This document shows, one piece after another, positions 35,032 to 42,672 of a DNA stretch of 47,402 nt. A program made the translations under genes and the position numbers. The first letter of the stretch is position 1. The number at the start of each line of letters is the position of its first letter. Origin of the DNA: Variovorax sp. KBW07 (GTDB lineage: Bacteria > Pseudomonadota > Gammaproteobacteria > Burkholderiales > Burkholderiaceae_C). The DNA lies in NCBI RefSeq assembly GCF_003852515.1, contig NZ_QAJK01000018.1, positions 51,887 to 99,288 on the forward strand, given 5' to 3'. Below the pieces are notes generated by a model that was given only the letters and a program-made list of their open reading frames with translations, searched no databases and had not been told where the DNA came from.

Positions 35032-35346
35032 TCAACCGCAGCGGACCTCGGTCACGCGGTTGCGCGCGTCGACATCGAGATTGAGCCGGCCGCCGTTCAG
35101 TTCCATCGTCGCGGCCTCGTTCGGCCTCAAGACACGTACGACACCCGCGCCGGAGCGCGCACGGGCCGCGGCTTCGAGTTGAGGCGTCAAGGGCTGGCCA
35201 ACGGCAAACCGGGCGCCGTCCGCGTTGCATTGGTAGACCGGTTCCGGCGGCGGCGCGGGCGCCGGGGCGGGTGCGGGCGCCGGAGCGGCACAGGCAGCCA
35301 TCAAGGCGGCACCGGCGACGGTCAGCAGCAGCGATTGGGTTTTCAC
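35032..35346 (-). CDS. Putative lipoprotein with peptidase-inhibitor I78 domain
   Basis: 104 aa from a GTG at 35346, GGGGAG 6 nt upstream. The signal MKTQSLLLTVAGAALMAAC carries a lipobox-like end with Cys19. A spacer of alternating Ala-Pro (about 20-34) follows, then the I78-type domain (about 38-104, SGAGVVRVLRPNEAATMELNGGRLNLDVD, ending VRCG). I78 proteins are small inhibitors of serine proteases in the envelope. It should sit on a membrane facing the periplasm. Reached by its own promoter or from purN, 36 bp upstream. Confidence 0.85.
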   Translation of the reverse strand: MKTQSLLLTVAGAALMAACAAPAPAPAPAPAPPPEPVYQCNADGARFAVGQPLTPQLEAAARARSGAGVVRVLRPNEAATMELNGGRLNLDVDARNRVTEVRCG

Positions 35347-35382
35347 TTCAAACTCCCCGAAAACCCGCGAATATAAACAACT

Positions 35383-35979
35383 TTATCGATTGTGACTCGA
35401 TGTATCTGACAGCCATCCGGCGATGGCACGTGGATACAACAGGTGTTCTTGCGCCAGCACCCGCCCTGCCAGCGTCGCCGCCGTGTCGTCGGGCAGCACC
35501 GGCACCACGGCCTGCGCCAGGATCGGCCCGTGGTCGAGCTCGGTGGTCACCTGGTGGACCGTCACGCCCGCCACCTTGCAGCCGGCTTCGATGGCCCGCT
35601 GGTGCGTATTCAGCCCCGGAAACGCGGGCAGCAACGAGGGGTGGATGTTCACCAACCGGCCGGCATAGCGGCCGACGAAGCCCGGCGTCAGGATGCGCAT
35701 GAACCCCGCCAACACCACCAACGCCGGCGAATAACCGTCGACCACCTTCGCCAGCGCCTCGTCGAAGGCCTCGCGGGTGGCGAAATCCTTGTGCGGGACG
35801 ACGGCGGTATCGATGCCGTGCGACTTTGCAAGCGCCAGCCCGCCGGCCTCGGCCTTGTTGCTCACCACGGCCGCAATGCGCGCGCCGAAACGGTCGGCCC
35901 AGCGGTCGCGCTCGGCGGCGCGCACGATGGCCGCCATGTTGGAACCGCCGCCGGAAATCAGGATCACGATGTTCTTCAT
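35383..35979 (-). CDS. purN: Phosphoribosylglycinamide formyltransferase
   Basis: 198 aa. Transfers the formyl group from 10-formyl-THF to GAR in purine synthesis. GGGSN substrate loop (10-14), Asn111-x-His113 in NIHPSLLPAFPG and Asp149 in TELDHG are the catalytic triad. The ATG at 35979 has no Shine-Dalgarno. Confidence 0.97.
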   Translation of the reverse strand: MKNIVILISGGGSNMAAIVRAAERDRWADRFGARIAAVVSNKAEAGGLALAKSHGIDTAVVPHKDFATREAFDEALAKVVDGYSPALVVLAGFMRILTPGFVGRYAGRLVNIHPSLLPAFPGLNTHQRAIEAGCKVAGVTVHQVTTELDHGPILAQAVVPVLPDDTAATLAGRVLAQEHLLYPRAIAGWLSDTSSHNR

Positions 35980-35989
35980 GGGAGGCGGG

Positions 35990-35995
35990 ATTATC
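35990..35995 (-). promoter_or_regulatory. -10 box directly upstream of purN
   Basis: GATAAT on the minus strand ends 10 nt before the purN ATG, which would place the transcript start within a few bases of the start codon. Together with the missing ribosome-binding site this suggests a leaderless or near-leaderless mRNA. No good -35. Confidence 0.35.
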
Positions 35996-36070
35996 CGTGC
36001 CCCGGATTCGGTGGGGCCCGGCGCCCGGTTGTCACGACTTGTCGCCGCGCGGACACCGTTTCACAGCACG

Positions 36071-36116
36071 ACCGTGCTAAAACTCACGGTTCCGGAGACA
36101 CACCGCGTCTGCGGTG
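36071..36116 (+). promoter_or_regulatory. Control region of the acyl-CoA dehydrogenase pair: two dyads
   Basis: ACCGTG-N8-CACGGT (36071-36090) is a perfect inverted repeat with a TAAAAC -10-like sequence inside. CACCGC-gtct-GCGGTG (36101-36116) is a perfect hairpin just behind it, in the probable leader. The first is placed like a repressor operator. Confidence 0.45.
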
Positions 36117-36141
36117 AACCGATCAACACAGCGAGGCACGC

Positions 36142-37323
36142 ATGGATTTGAGCTTCACACCCGAAGAACAGAAGTTCCGCGAAGAAGTTCGCGACTGGGT
36201 CAAGGAAAACCTCCCCAAGGAGATGTCGCACAAGGTGCACAACGCACTCGAGCTGACACGCGACGATCTGCAGAACTGGGCCAAGATTCTTGGCAAGAAG
36301 GGCTGGCTGGGCTACGGCTGGCCCAAGGAATTCGGCGGCCCCGGCTGGACCGCCGTCCAGCGCCACCTGTTCGAAGAAGAAACCGCCCTGGCCGGCGCGC
36401 CGCGCATCATTCCGTTCGGCCCCGTCATGGTGGCCCCGGTGATCATGGCCTTCGGCAATGCCGAGCAGCAAAAGCGCTTTCTTCCCGGCATCGCCAGCGG
36501 TGAAGTCTGGTGGAGCCAGGGCTACAGCGAACCCGGCTCGGGTTCCGACCTGGCCTCGGTCAAGACCAAGGCCGAGCGCAAGGGCGACAAGTACATCGTC
36601 AACGGCCAGAAGACCTGGACCACGCTCGGCCAGTACGGCGACTGGATGTTCAACCTCGTGCGCACCAGCAACGAAGGCAAGCCGCAGACCGGCATCAGCT
36701 TCCTGCTGCTCGACATGAAGTCGCCCGGCGTTACCGTGCGCCCGATCAAGCTGCTCGACGGCGGCCATGAAGTGAACGAAGTGTTCTTCGACAACGTCGA
36801 AGTGCCCGCCGAGAACCTCATCGGCGAAGAGAACAAGGGCTGGACGTATGCCAAGCACCTGCTCTCGCACGAGCGCACCAACATCGCCGACGTGAACCGC
36901 GCCAAGCGCGAGCTCGAGCGCCTCAAGCGCATCGCCAAGAGCGAAGGCGTCTACGAAGACCAGCGCTTCCGCGACGAGATCGCCAAGCTCGAAGTCGACA
37001 TCGTCGCCCTCGAGATGATGGTGCTGCGCGTGCTGTCGGCCGCCACCTCGGGCAAGAACTCGCTCGACGTCGCGGGCCTGCTCAAGATCCGCGGCAGCGA
37101 GATCCAGCAGCGCTACAGCGAACTGATGATGCTGGCCGGCGGCCCCTACTCGTTGCCGCTGATCCGCGAGGCCATGGAAGCCGGCTGGCAAGGCAACTTC
37201 CCGGGCGGCAACCCGGCCATCGCGCCGCTGACGTCGACCTTCTTCAACATGCGCAAGACCACCATCTACGGCGGTTCGAACGAAGTGCAACGCAACATCG
37301 TCGCGCAGACGGTTCTGGGCTGA
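36142..37323 (+). CDS. Acyl-CoA dehydrogenase, large subunit (PimC-like)
   Basis: 393 aa. Complete FAD-dependent ACAD: N-terminal helical domain, beta domain with SQGYSEPGSGSDL and NGQKTWTT, C-terminal helices ending in YGGSNEVQRN. The Glu of the medium-chain enzymes (YEGT) is Gly here. Instead Glu244 in LSHERTNIADV aligns with the catalytic Glu of long-chain/isovaleryl enzymes (QERL...IADV). Resembles the large subunit of pimeloyl-CoA dehydrogenase. GAGG precedes the ATG. 12 bp upstream of a second ACAD gene, so a heteromer is likely. True substrate unknown. Confidence 0.92.
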   Translation: MDLSFTPEEQKFREEVRDWVKENLPKEMSHKVHNALELTRDDLQNWAKILGKKGWLGYGWPKEFGGPGWTAVQRHLFEEETALAGAPRIIPFGPVMVAPVIMAFGNAEQQKRFLPGIASGEVWWSQGYSEPGSGSDLASVKTKAERKGDKYIVNGQKTWTTLGQYGDWMFNLVRTSNEGKPQTGISFLLLDMKSPGVTVRPIKLLDGGHEVNEVFFDNVEVPAENLIGEENKGWTYAKHLLSHERTNIADVNRAKRELERLKRIAKSEGVYEDQRFRDEIAKLEVDIVALEMMVLRVLSAATSGKNSLDVAGLLKIRGSEIQQRYSELMMLAGGPYSLPLIREAMEAGWQGNFPGGNPAIAPLTSTFFNMRKTTIYGGSNEVQRNIVAQTVLG

Positions 37324-37335
37324 GGAGACACGCAC

Positions 37336-38451
37336 ATGGATTTCAATTTCACCGACGACCAGGAACAACTGCGCGACGCCGTTCGCAAGTGGGTCGACAA
37401 GGGCTATGACTTCGAGCGCCGCCGCGGCATCGAGGCCAAGGGCGGCTTCTCGCGCGAGGCCTGGGACGAACTGGCCGAACTCGGCCTGGGCGGCCTGTAC
37501 ATCGCCGAAGACGACGGCGGCCTGGGCATGGGCCCGGTGGCCGGCATGGTCGTGATGGAAGAACTGGGCCGCGGCATCGTGCTGGAGCCCTTCGCGCAGA
37601 CGCTGATCGCCGGCGCCGTGCTCAGTGGCTACGCCGACGCGGGCACCAAGGAAAACTGGCTGCCGCGCATCGCCGGCGGCCAGGCCATCGTGGTGCTGGC
37701 CTACCAGGAGCGCAAGGCACGCTACCGCCTCGACGTGTGCGACGCCCATGCGGCCAAGGCCGGCGACGGCTGGTCGCTGACCGGCGCCAAGAGCGTGGTG
37801 CCCGTGGGTGACGAAGCCGACGCCTTCCTGGTGCCTGCCAAGGTCGACGGAAAGATCGCCCTGTTCCTGGTCGAGCGCAGCGCCAGCGGTGTCGAAGCCC
37901 GCGGCTACGGCACGCAGGACGGCGGCCGCGCGGCCGAAGTCGTGTTCGACAAGGCGGACGCCACGCTGGTCACGCTCGACGGCCTGGCCGCCCTCGAGTA
38001 CGCGGTCGACGTCGGCATTGCCGCCACCTGCGCTGAAGCCGTCGGCGTGATGGACAAGACCGTTGCCGTGACTGTCGAGTACATGAACCAGCGCAAGCAG
38101 TTCGGCGTGGCCATCTCCAGCTTCCAGGCGCTGCGCCATCGCGTCGCCGACGTGAAGATGCAGCTCGAGCTGGCACGCTCGATGAGCTACTACGCCACGC
38201 TCAAGCTCAACGCCCCGGCCGAAGAACGCCGCCAGGCGCTGGCGCGCGCCAAGTACCAGCTGGGCACGTCGATGCGCTACGTGGCCGCCAACTCGGTGCA
38301 GCTGCATGGCGGTATCGGGGTGACCGACGAATACATCGGCAGCCACTACTTCCGCAAGCTCACGCAACTGGAGCTGACCTTCGGCGACACCCTGCACCAC
38401 CTGGGCGAAGTGTCGGCCCGCATGCAGGACACCGCCGGCGTCTTCGCCTGA
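37336..38451 (+). CDS. Acyl-CoA dehydrogenase, small subunit (PimD-like)
   Basis: 371 aa, GAGGAG 9 nt before the ATG. ACAD fold with AYQERKARY..., the QRKQFG loop and LHGGIGVTDEY near the end. Neither position used for the catalytic Glu is filled: the C-terminal site reads GG, and the helix-G site is Gly in my alignment. It is therefore probably a structural partner of the large subunit, as in alpha2-beta2 ACADs. Ended by the terminator at 38475-38507. Confidence 0.9.
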   Translation: MDFNFTDDQEQLRDAVRKWVDKGYDFERRRGIEAKGGFSREAWDELAELGLGGLYIAEDDGGLGMGPVAGMVVMEELGRGIVLEPFAQTLIAGAVLSGYADAGTKENWLPRIAGGQAIVVLAYQERKARYRLDVCDAHAAKAGDGWSLTGAKSVVPVGDEADAFLVPAKVDGKIALFLVERSASGVEARGYGTQDGGRAAEVVFDKADATLVTLDGLAALEYAVDVGIAATCAEAVGVMDKTVAVTVEYMNQRKQFGVAISSFQALRHRVADVKMQLELARSMSYYATLKLNAPAEERRQALARAKYQLGTSMRYVAANSVQLHGGIGVTDEYIGSHYFRKLTQLELTFGDTLHHLGEVSARMQDTAGVFA

Positions 38452-38474
38452 CGGCCTTTTTCCCCTAGCATCCA

Positions 38475-38507
38475 ACGCCCACCCGCTTCGCGCCGGTGGG
38501 CGTTTTT
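38475..38507 (+). terminator. Intrinsic terminator of the acyl-CoA dehydrogenase operon
   Basis: ACGCCCACC (38475-38483) pairs with GGTGGGCGT (38495-38503), ending in TTTTT, 24 bp behind the stop codon. Confidence 0.9.
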
Positions 38508-38534
38508 ACTTGGAACCCAGCCCAGGAACGAAAC

Positions 38535-39896
38535 ATGCCTTCACGCCGCACCCTCCTTGCCCTTGCCCTCCTCGGGACCGCATCGACCGCCATGCTGACC
38601 GCTTGCGCCACCGCCCCCACGCCTTCGTTCACCGAACGCCCGCCGATCGTGTTCATGCACGGCAACGGCGACTCGGCCGCGCTGTGGCAAACGACGATCT
38701 GGCGCTTCGAATCGAACGGCTGGCCGCGCGACCGGTTGTTCGCGGTCGACCAGCCCAATCCCCTGGCACGCGACGACGACGCCGTGGCGCAACCGGGCCG
38801 CAGCTCGACCACCGAATCGGCCGTCTTCCTGAAGGCCGAAGTCGACAAGGTACTGAGGGCCACCGGCGCCAGCAAGGTCGTGCTGATCGGCAACTCGCGC
38901 GGCGGCAACACCATTCGCAACTACGTGCAGAACGGCGGCGGCGCGGAGGTCGTGAGCCACGTGGTGCTGGGCGGCAATCCGGCGCACGGCATCTGGGCCG
39001 TGAAGGGCTTTCGCGAGAACAACGAGTTCTCGGGGCTGTCGGGCTTCATGCAGCAGCTCAACGCACCCAAAGGCGCGAACGGCGACGAGGTCACGCCCGG
39101 CGTGAAATGGCTGACGCTGCGCTCGGACAACAACGACAAGTACGCCCAGCCCGATGGTGTGTGGATCGGCGCGCCCGGCAGGCCGACGAACATCGGCTTC
39201 GACGGGCCGGCGCTCAAGGGCGCGACCAATGTCGTGCTGCCGCGGGCCGACCACCGCGAGGTCTCGTTCTCGCCGGCCGCGTTTGCGGCAACCTGGCAAT
39301 TCCTGACTGGGCAGGCACCGCGCACCACGGCCGTGGCGCCCGACACCAATGTCGTTCTGAACGGCCGCGCGATCGGTGCGGAAAACCTGTCGCTGAACGG
39401 CGGGCAGGTGACGGTCCATGCCATCGATCCGGCCACGGGCGCGCGGCGCGGCGACGCGGTGCACAGCAAGAACATCGGCGCAGATGGCCGCTGGGGACCG
39501 TTCAACGCGCGCGGCGACACCGCCTACGAATTCGTTCTCGTCGCGCCCGGCTACGGCACCACGCACATCTACCGCAGCCCGTTCCCGCGCAGCAGCAGCT
39601 TCGTGCACCTGCGCCCCGAGCGCATCGTGCCGGCCGATGAAGGCGCGAATGCCGTCGTCGTCTTCACGCGGCCGCGCGGCTATTTCGACGCGCAGCGCGA
39701 CACCGTGCGCTTCGACGGCCAGAGCCCGCCGGCCGGCGTGCCGCCCAAGGGCGCGGGCGTGTCGACTTCGCGGCTGCGCGTCGCCGCCAGCGGACCGCAG
39801 CGCGCGGTAACGGGCGAGTTCAATGGCGAGCGCATCACCGGCCTGACCTGGCCCGCCGCCCAGGAGCACGCCACGGTGCTCGAGTTGACCTACTGA
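38535..39896 (+). CDS. Exported alpha/beta-hydrolase lipoprotein
   Basis: 453 aa from ATG 38535 with AGGA upstream. The signal MPSRRTLLALALLGTAS...LTAC combines a twin arginine with a lipobox (Cys24), so Tat export and lipidation are possible. The hydrolase domain (about 36-275) has the oxyanion segment VFMHGNGDS and nucleophile Ser121 in GNSRGG; a probable acid is in LRSDNND and the His in ADHREVSF. A separate C-terminal beta-rich domain (about 285-453) contains LNGRAIGAENLSLNGG. Likely an envelope esterase or lipase; substrate unknown. 14 bp upstream of the hydratase-like gene, probably one transcript. Confidence 0.9.
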   Translation: MPSRRTLLALALLGTASTAMLTACATAPTPSFTERPPIVFMHGNGDSAALWQTTIWRFESNGWPRDRLFAVDQPNPLARDDDAVAQPGRSSTTESAVFLKAEVDKVLRATGASKVVLIGNSRGGNTIRNYVQNGGGAEVVSHVVLGGNPAHGIWAVKGFRENNEFSGLSGFMQQLNAPKGANGDEVTPGVKWLTLRSDNNDKYAQPDGVWIGAPGRPTNIGFDGPALKGATNVVLPRADHREVSFSPAAFAATWQFLTGQAPRTTAVAPDTNVVLNGRAIGAENLSLNGGQVTVHAIDPATGARRGDAVHSKNIGADGRWGPFNARGDTAYEFVLVAPGYGTTHIYRSPFPRSSSFVHLRPERIVPADEGANAVVVFTRPRGYFDAQRDTVRFDGQSPPAGVPPKGAGVSTSRLRVAASGPQRAVTGEFNGERITGLTWPAAQEHATVLELTY

Positions 39897-39910
39897 GGCG
39901 CAGCGACACC

Positions 39911-40699
39911 ATGAACGACACCGCCTCTCCCTTCGTGCTGGCAACGCGCGATGCGCGCGGCGTGGTCACGCTGACACTGAACCGCCCGGCCTCGTTCAAC
40001 GCCCTGTCCGAAGGCATGCTCGGAGCGCTCGAGCAGGCCATCGGCGACATCGCGGCCGACAATGGCGTGCGCGCCGTCGTCATCGCGGCGGCGGGCAAGG
40101 CCTTCTGCGCGGGACACGACCTGAAGGAAATGCGCGCCGAGCCCTCGCTGGGCTACTACCAGCAGCTGTTCGAGCGCTGCGGCGCAATGATGCTGTCGCT
40201 CCAGCGGCTGCCCGTGCCGGTGATCGCACGCGTGCACGGCATTGCCACCGCCGCGGGTTGCCAGCTCGTCGCCGTGTGCGACCTGGCGGTGGCTTCGAGC
40301 GAAGCGCGTTTTGCAGTCAGCGGAGTGAACGTGGGGCTGTTCTGCGCCACGCCGAGCGTCACGCTGTCGCGCAACCTCGGGCGCAAGGAAGCCTTCGAGA
40401 TGCTCGTGACCGGTGAATTCATCAGCGCCCAGGAAGCGCGCGAGAAAGGCCTGGTCAACCGGGTGGCGCCGCCCGCGGAACTCGACGCCGCCGTCGAAAC
40501 GCTGGTGGCCAGCATCGTTGCCAAGCCCCGTACCGCGCTCGCGCTCGGCAAGGCTTTGTTCTATCGCCAGCTCGAAACCGCCATCGAAGCCGCGCTGGTC
40601 GACGCCAGCCAGACCATGGCCTGCAACATGATGGACGCGAGCGCACTGGAGGGCGTTCAGGCGTTCATCGAGAAGCGGCCGCCGGACTGGAAGCGCTAG
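39911..40699 (+). CDS. Enoyl-CoA hydratase/isomerase-family protein lacking both catalytic glutamates
   Basis: 262 aa. Crotonase fold, with oxyanion-hole segments AFCAGHDLKEM (about 64-74) and AAGCQLVAVCDLAVA (114-128). In rat enoyl-CoA hydratase the two catalytic glutamates lie in GGGCELA and GQPEILLG. The matching residues here are Gln118 and Gly138 (FAVSGVNVG). This resembles the ECHDC3-like branch. It may hydrolyse or bind an acyl-CoA rather than hydrate it. ATG start 39911; GAGG overlaps the end of the lipoprotein gene. Confidence 0.9.
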   Translation: MNDTASPFVLATRDARGVVTLTLNRPASFNALSEGMLGALEQAIGDIAADNGVRAVVIAAAGKAFCAGHDLKEMRAEPSLGYYQQLFERCGAMMLSLQRLPVPVIARVHGIATAAGCQLVAVCDLAVASSEARFAVSGVNVGLFCATPSVTLSRNLGRKEAFEMLVTGEFISAQEAREKGLVNRVAPPAELDAAVETLVASIVAKPRTALALGKALFYRQLETAIEAALVDASQTMACNMMDASALEGVQAFIEKRPPDWKR

Positions 40700-40711
40700 A
40701 AAAAATAGCGC
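40693..40711. repeat. GCGCTA-N7-TAGCGC inverted repeat over the hydratase-like stop codon
   Basis: GCGCTA - GAAAAAA - TAGCGC; its left arm contains the stop TAG. It shares the GCTA-N7-TAGC core with 34997-35023. A further GCGCGAGCGCATTGCGC stretch follows. The rest of the 197-bp gap to 40896 is non-coding, with a perfect Shine-Dalgarno at its end and no clear promoter. Confidence 0.6.
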
Positions 40712-40896
40712 GAGCGCATTGCGCTTCAACCGATTCCGCCGAGGGAACGCAAAGCTACTTGTTTCCGGGGATTGCCCTCGAACATGGTCCTTTCGTATCG
40801 TCTGGCTTCCTGCACCAGGACGCCGTGCATCCGCCTGCCATCGATGAATAGAGCCTCTGTTTGTCCGGCGATGCATGCCCGTGCAAGGAGGAATCA

Positions 40897-41940
40897 ATGC
40901 CCATTCCCCATTACGACGTCTTCAAGCTCAATACGAACAACCACGCCTTTTTCGAGCAGGCGCGTGGTCCCAACATCAAGAAGATCGACGCCGCACTGGA
41001 GGCCTGGTGGAAAAAGCCCGCCAATTCCACGAACGCCGCGCAGATCGCGCTTCTCGCCGCGATCGTTTCAAACTGCTCGCAATGGATGAAGCTCAAGCGC
41101 CTCAGCGAAAACAAGCTCGCGGTGAGCCGGCGCGTTCATATTGCGTCGCTGGCCAATGACGTGCTCGTGGAACTCGAAAACCTCGAGACCGACGCCACGG
41201 GCAGGATGAAAATTTCCTTCAATCAGAAAAAGATCAAGGCGCTCAGCGCGAATGCGCCCCAGCGCAGCCCCGCCACCACGATGGCGGGCGTCTATGCCCA
41301 CGAGCGCGCCCTGTACCTCAGGAACAAGAAACAGACCGCGCCATCGGCGAGCCTGCTTCATCGCTATCTCGGGAATTCCCTCGAACTGGGAGCGCCCGAG
41401 GTGAAGAAATTCAAAGGCAAGAAATTCGAGCAGCTGACGGAAGAAGATTTTCGAAAGCTGAGCGAGCTTTCGAAAGAAAGCGCTGTCGAATACATGAAGA
41501 AGTCCGCGCGCCTTGACTACTGGGTCGAGGTCAACGGCAACGGCCTGCTGCAATACAAGAAAGACGGCACGCTCCTGGACACGACAAGAAGCTTCATCTG
41601 GGCCATGGACGAATATGGAAACCTGTATTGCGCGGAAGGGCAATACACGGACAAGCAGCGCAATCATTCTTCGTTCAATGCCGGCAAGGACATCATTTGC
41701 GCGGGTGCCCTCGAGGCCCAAAAAGGCGTGCTGCTGCGCATCGACAACGCGAGCGGCCATTACAAGCCCGACAAGCAGGCACTGCACCGCGCGGTGAAAG
41801 CCCTCGAAGACGAGGGGCTCGATTTCGGCAATGCGACCGTGAGCGCGGTGAAGATCGAAGGCACCCGGATGACCACCAACAAGTACAGGGCCACGGATTT
41901 CCTGGCCAACCCCGACTCGCTGCCCTTCGAAACCTTCTGA
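40897..41940 (+). CDS. Protein of unknown function with plant IQM-like C-terminal region
   Basis: 347 aa from ATG 40897, AAGGAGG 6 nt upstream. No signal peptide or membrane segment. Residues 1-120 are helical with many Lys. Residues 205-320 contain LLQYKKDGTLLD, FIWAMDEYGNLY, HSSFNAGK (257-264), a short CAGALE stretch, and SGHYKP (286-291). The order of these motifs (tryptophan-x-MD strand, HSSF-x-AG, AG, SGHY-x-P) matches my memory of plant IQ-motif calmodulin-binding IQM proteins. The IQ motif itself is not evident. Lower GC and richer in Lys/Asn than neighbours, so possibly acquired. A role as an effector toward plants is speculation. Convergent with the HNH gene, 5-bp gap. Confidence 0.82.
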   Translation: MPIPHYDVFKLNTNNHAFFEQARGPNIKKIDAALEAWWKKPANSTNAAQIALLAAIVSNCSQWMKLKRLSENKLAVSRRVHIASLANDVLVELENLETDATGRMKISFNQKKIKALSANAPQRSPATTMAGVYAHERALYLRNKKQTAPSASLLHRYLGNSLELGAPEVKKFKGKKFEQLTEEDFRKLSELSKESAVEYMKKSARLDYWVEVNGNGLLQYKKDGTLLDTTRSFIWAMDEYGNLYCAEGQYTDKQRNHSSFNAGKDIICAGALEAQKGVLLRIDNASGHYKPDKQALHRAVKALEDEGLDFGNATVSAVKIEGTRMTTNKYRATDFLANPDSLPFETF

Positions 41941-41945
41941 CAGGG

Positions 41946-42506
41946 CTAGGTGTCGTGCAGCCGCGAGCTTTGCGGCAGGTGAGCCATCAGGAACTCCATC
42001 TGGTCCGCCAGGATGCGGCGGTTTCGCAGAATGAAGTCTTCCCACAGGCTGGGCACATAGGGCGCATACAGCAGCGGCATGTTGGCCTGCTCCGGCGTGC
42101 GGCTGCTCTTGCGGTGGTTGCAAGGCTTGCAGGCCGTGACCACGTTCATCCACGTATCGATGCCCTTCTGGGCGAACGGAATGATGTGCTCGCGCGTGAG
42201 CTCGTCTTCGTGGAAATGCCCGCCGCAGTAGGCGCAGACATTGCGGTCGCGCGAGAACAGCTTGCTGTTGGTCAGGCCCGGACGCTGCGTGAAGGGATTG
42301 ATGCGCGGCACGCCCTTGGTGCCGATGATGCTGTTGATCGCGATCTGCGACTGCTCGCCCGTGATCGCGTTGTGGCCGCCACGGAACACCGCGACCTGCG
42401 CGCCCACTTCCCAGCGAACTTCGTCCGCCGCGTAGTGGATCACCGCCTGTTCGAGCGATATCCATGACTGGGGCAGCCCTTGGGCCGACAGCTTCAAGAC
42501 CTTCAC
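41946..42506 (-). CDS. HNH endonuclease-family protein
   Basis: 186 aa from a GTG at 42506 with GAGGAG 6 nt upstream (MKVLKLSAQGLPQSW). The N-terminal ~80 residues are a conserved extension. The HNH module then has Cys91-x2-Cys94, His107 (REHIIPF), Asn121 and Cys126-x2-Cys129, a beta-beta-alpha metal fold with a structural zinc site. This is the HNH_5-like family common in chromosomes outside mobile elements. DNA target unknown. It faces away from ribF. TATATT at about 42597 on the minus strand may be its -10. Confidence 0.88.
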   Translation of the reverse strand: MKVLKLSAQGLPQSWISLEQAVIHYAADEVRWEVGAQVAVFRGGHNAITGEQSQIAINSIIGTKGVPRINPFTQRPGLTNSKLFSRDRNVCAYCGGHFHEDELTREHIIPFAQKGIDTWMNVVTACKPCNHRKSSRTPEQANMPLLYAPYVPSLWEDFILRNRRILADQMEFLMAHLPQSSRLHDT

Positions 42507-42625
42507 CAACGTCTCCTCAAAAAAGGAAGAACCACGGAAAGACCAGGGACACGGAGTGCATCGGAGACCCACGCCAAACGACGCACTGCGTCACAATATA
42601 CCGGCTTTGTGACAAAACGGCCGGA

Positions 42626-42665
42626 TTCGCCCATTTGACGGGCGAACGGCGCTATCAAAAAGATA
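42626..42665 (+). promoter_or_regulatory. ribF upstream region: dyad over a TTGACG box
   Basis: TTCGCCC-atttgac-GGGCGAA (42626-42646) is a perfect inverted repeat whose centre contains TTGACG, a good -35. GCTATCAAAAAGATA (42651-42665) follows, giving an AAAGAT/AAGATA -10 only a few bases from the ribF ATG at 42673. No ribosome-binding site is present, so a very short leader is likely. No FMN riboswitch is visible. Confidence 0.45.
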
Positions 42666-42672
42666 CTCACCG

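Noticed and set aside
36061-38475. 804-codon minus-strand frame opposite both acyl-CoA dehydrogenase genes
   Set aside because: Composition bias only; both plus-strand genes have motifs and ribosome-binding sites.
42520-42560. ACCACGGAAAGACC-type repeat in the HNH leader
   Set aside because: It recalls a known dispersed motif but only one degenerate unit is present, so I could not support it.
42507-42672. FMN riboswitch before ribF
   Set aside because: None of the conserved RFN-element sequences is present, and the likely leader is only a few bases long.
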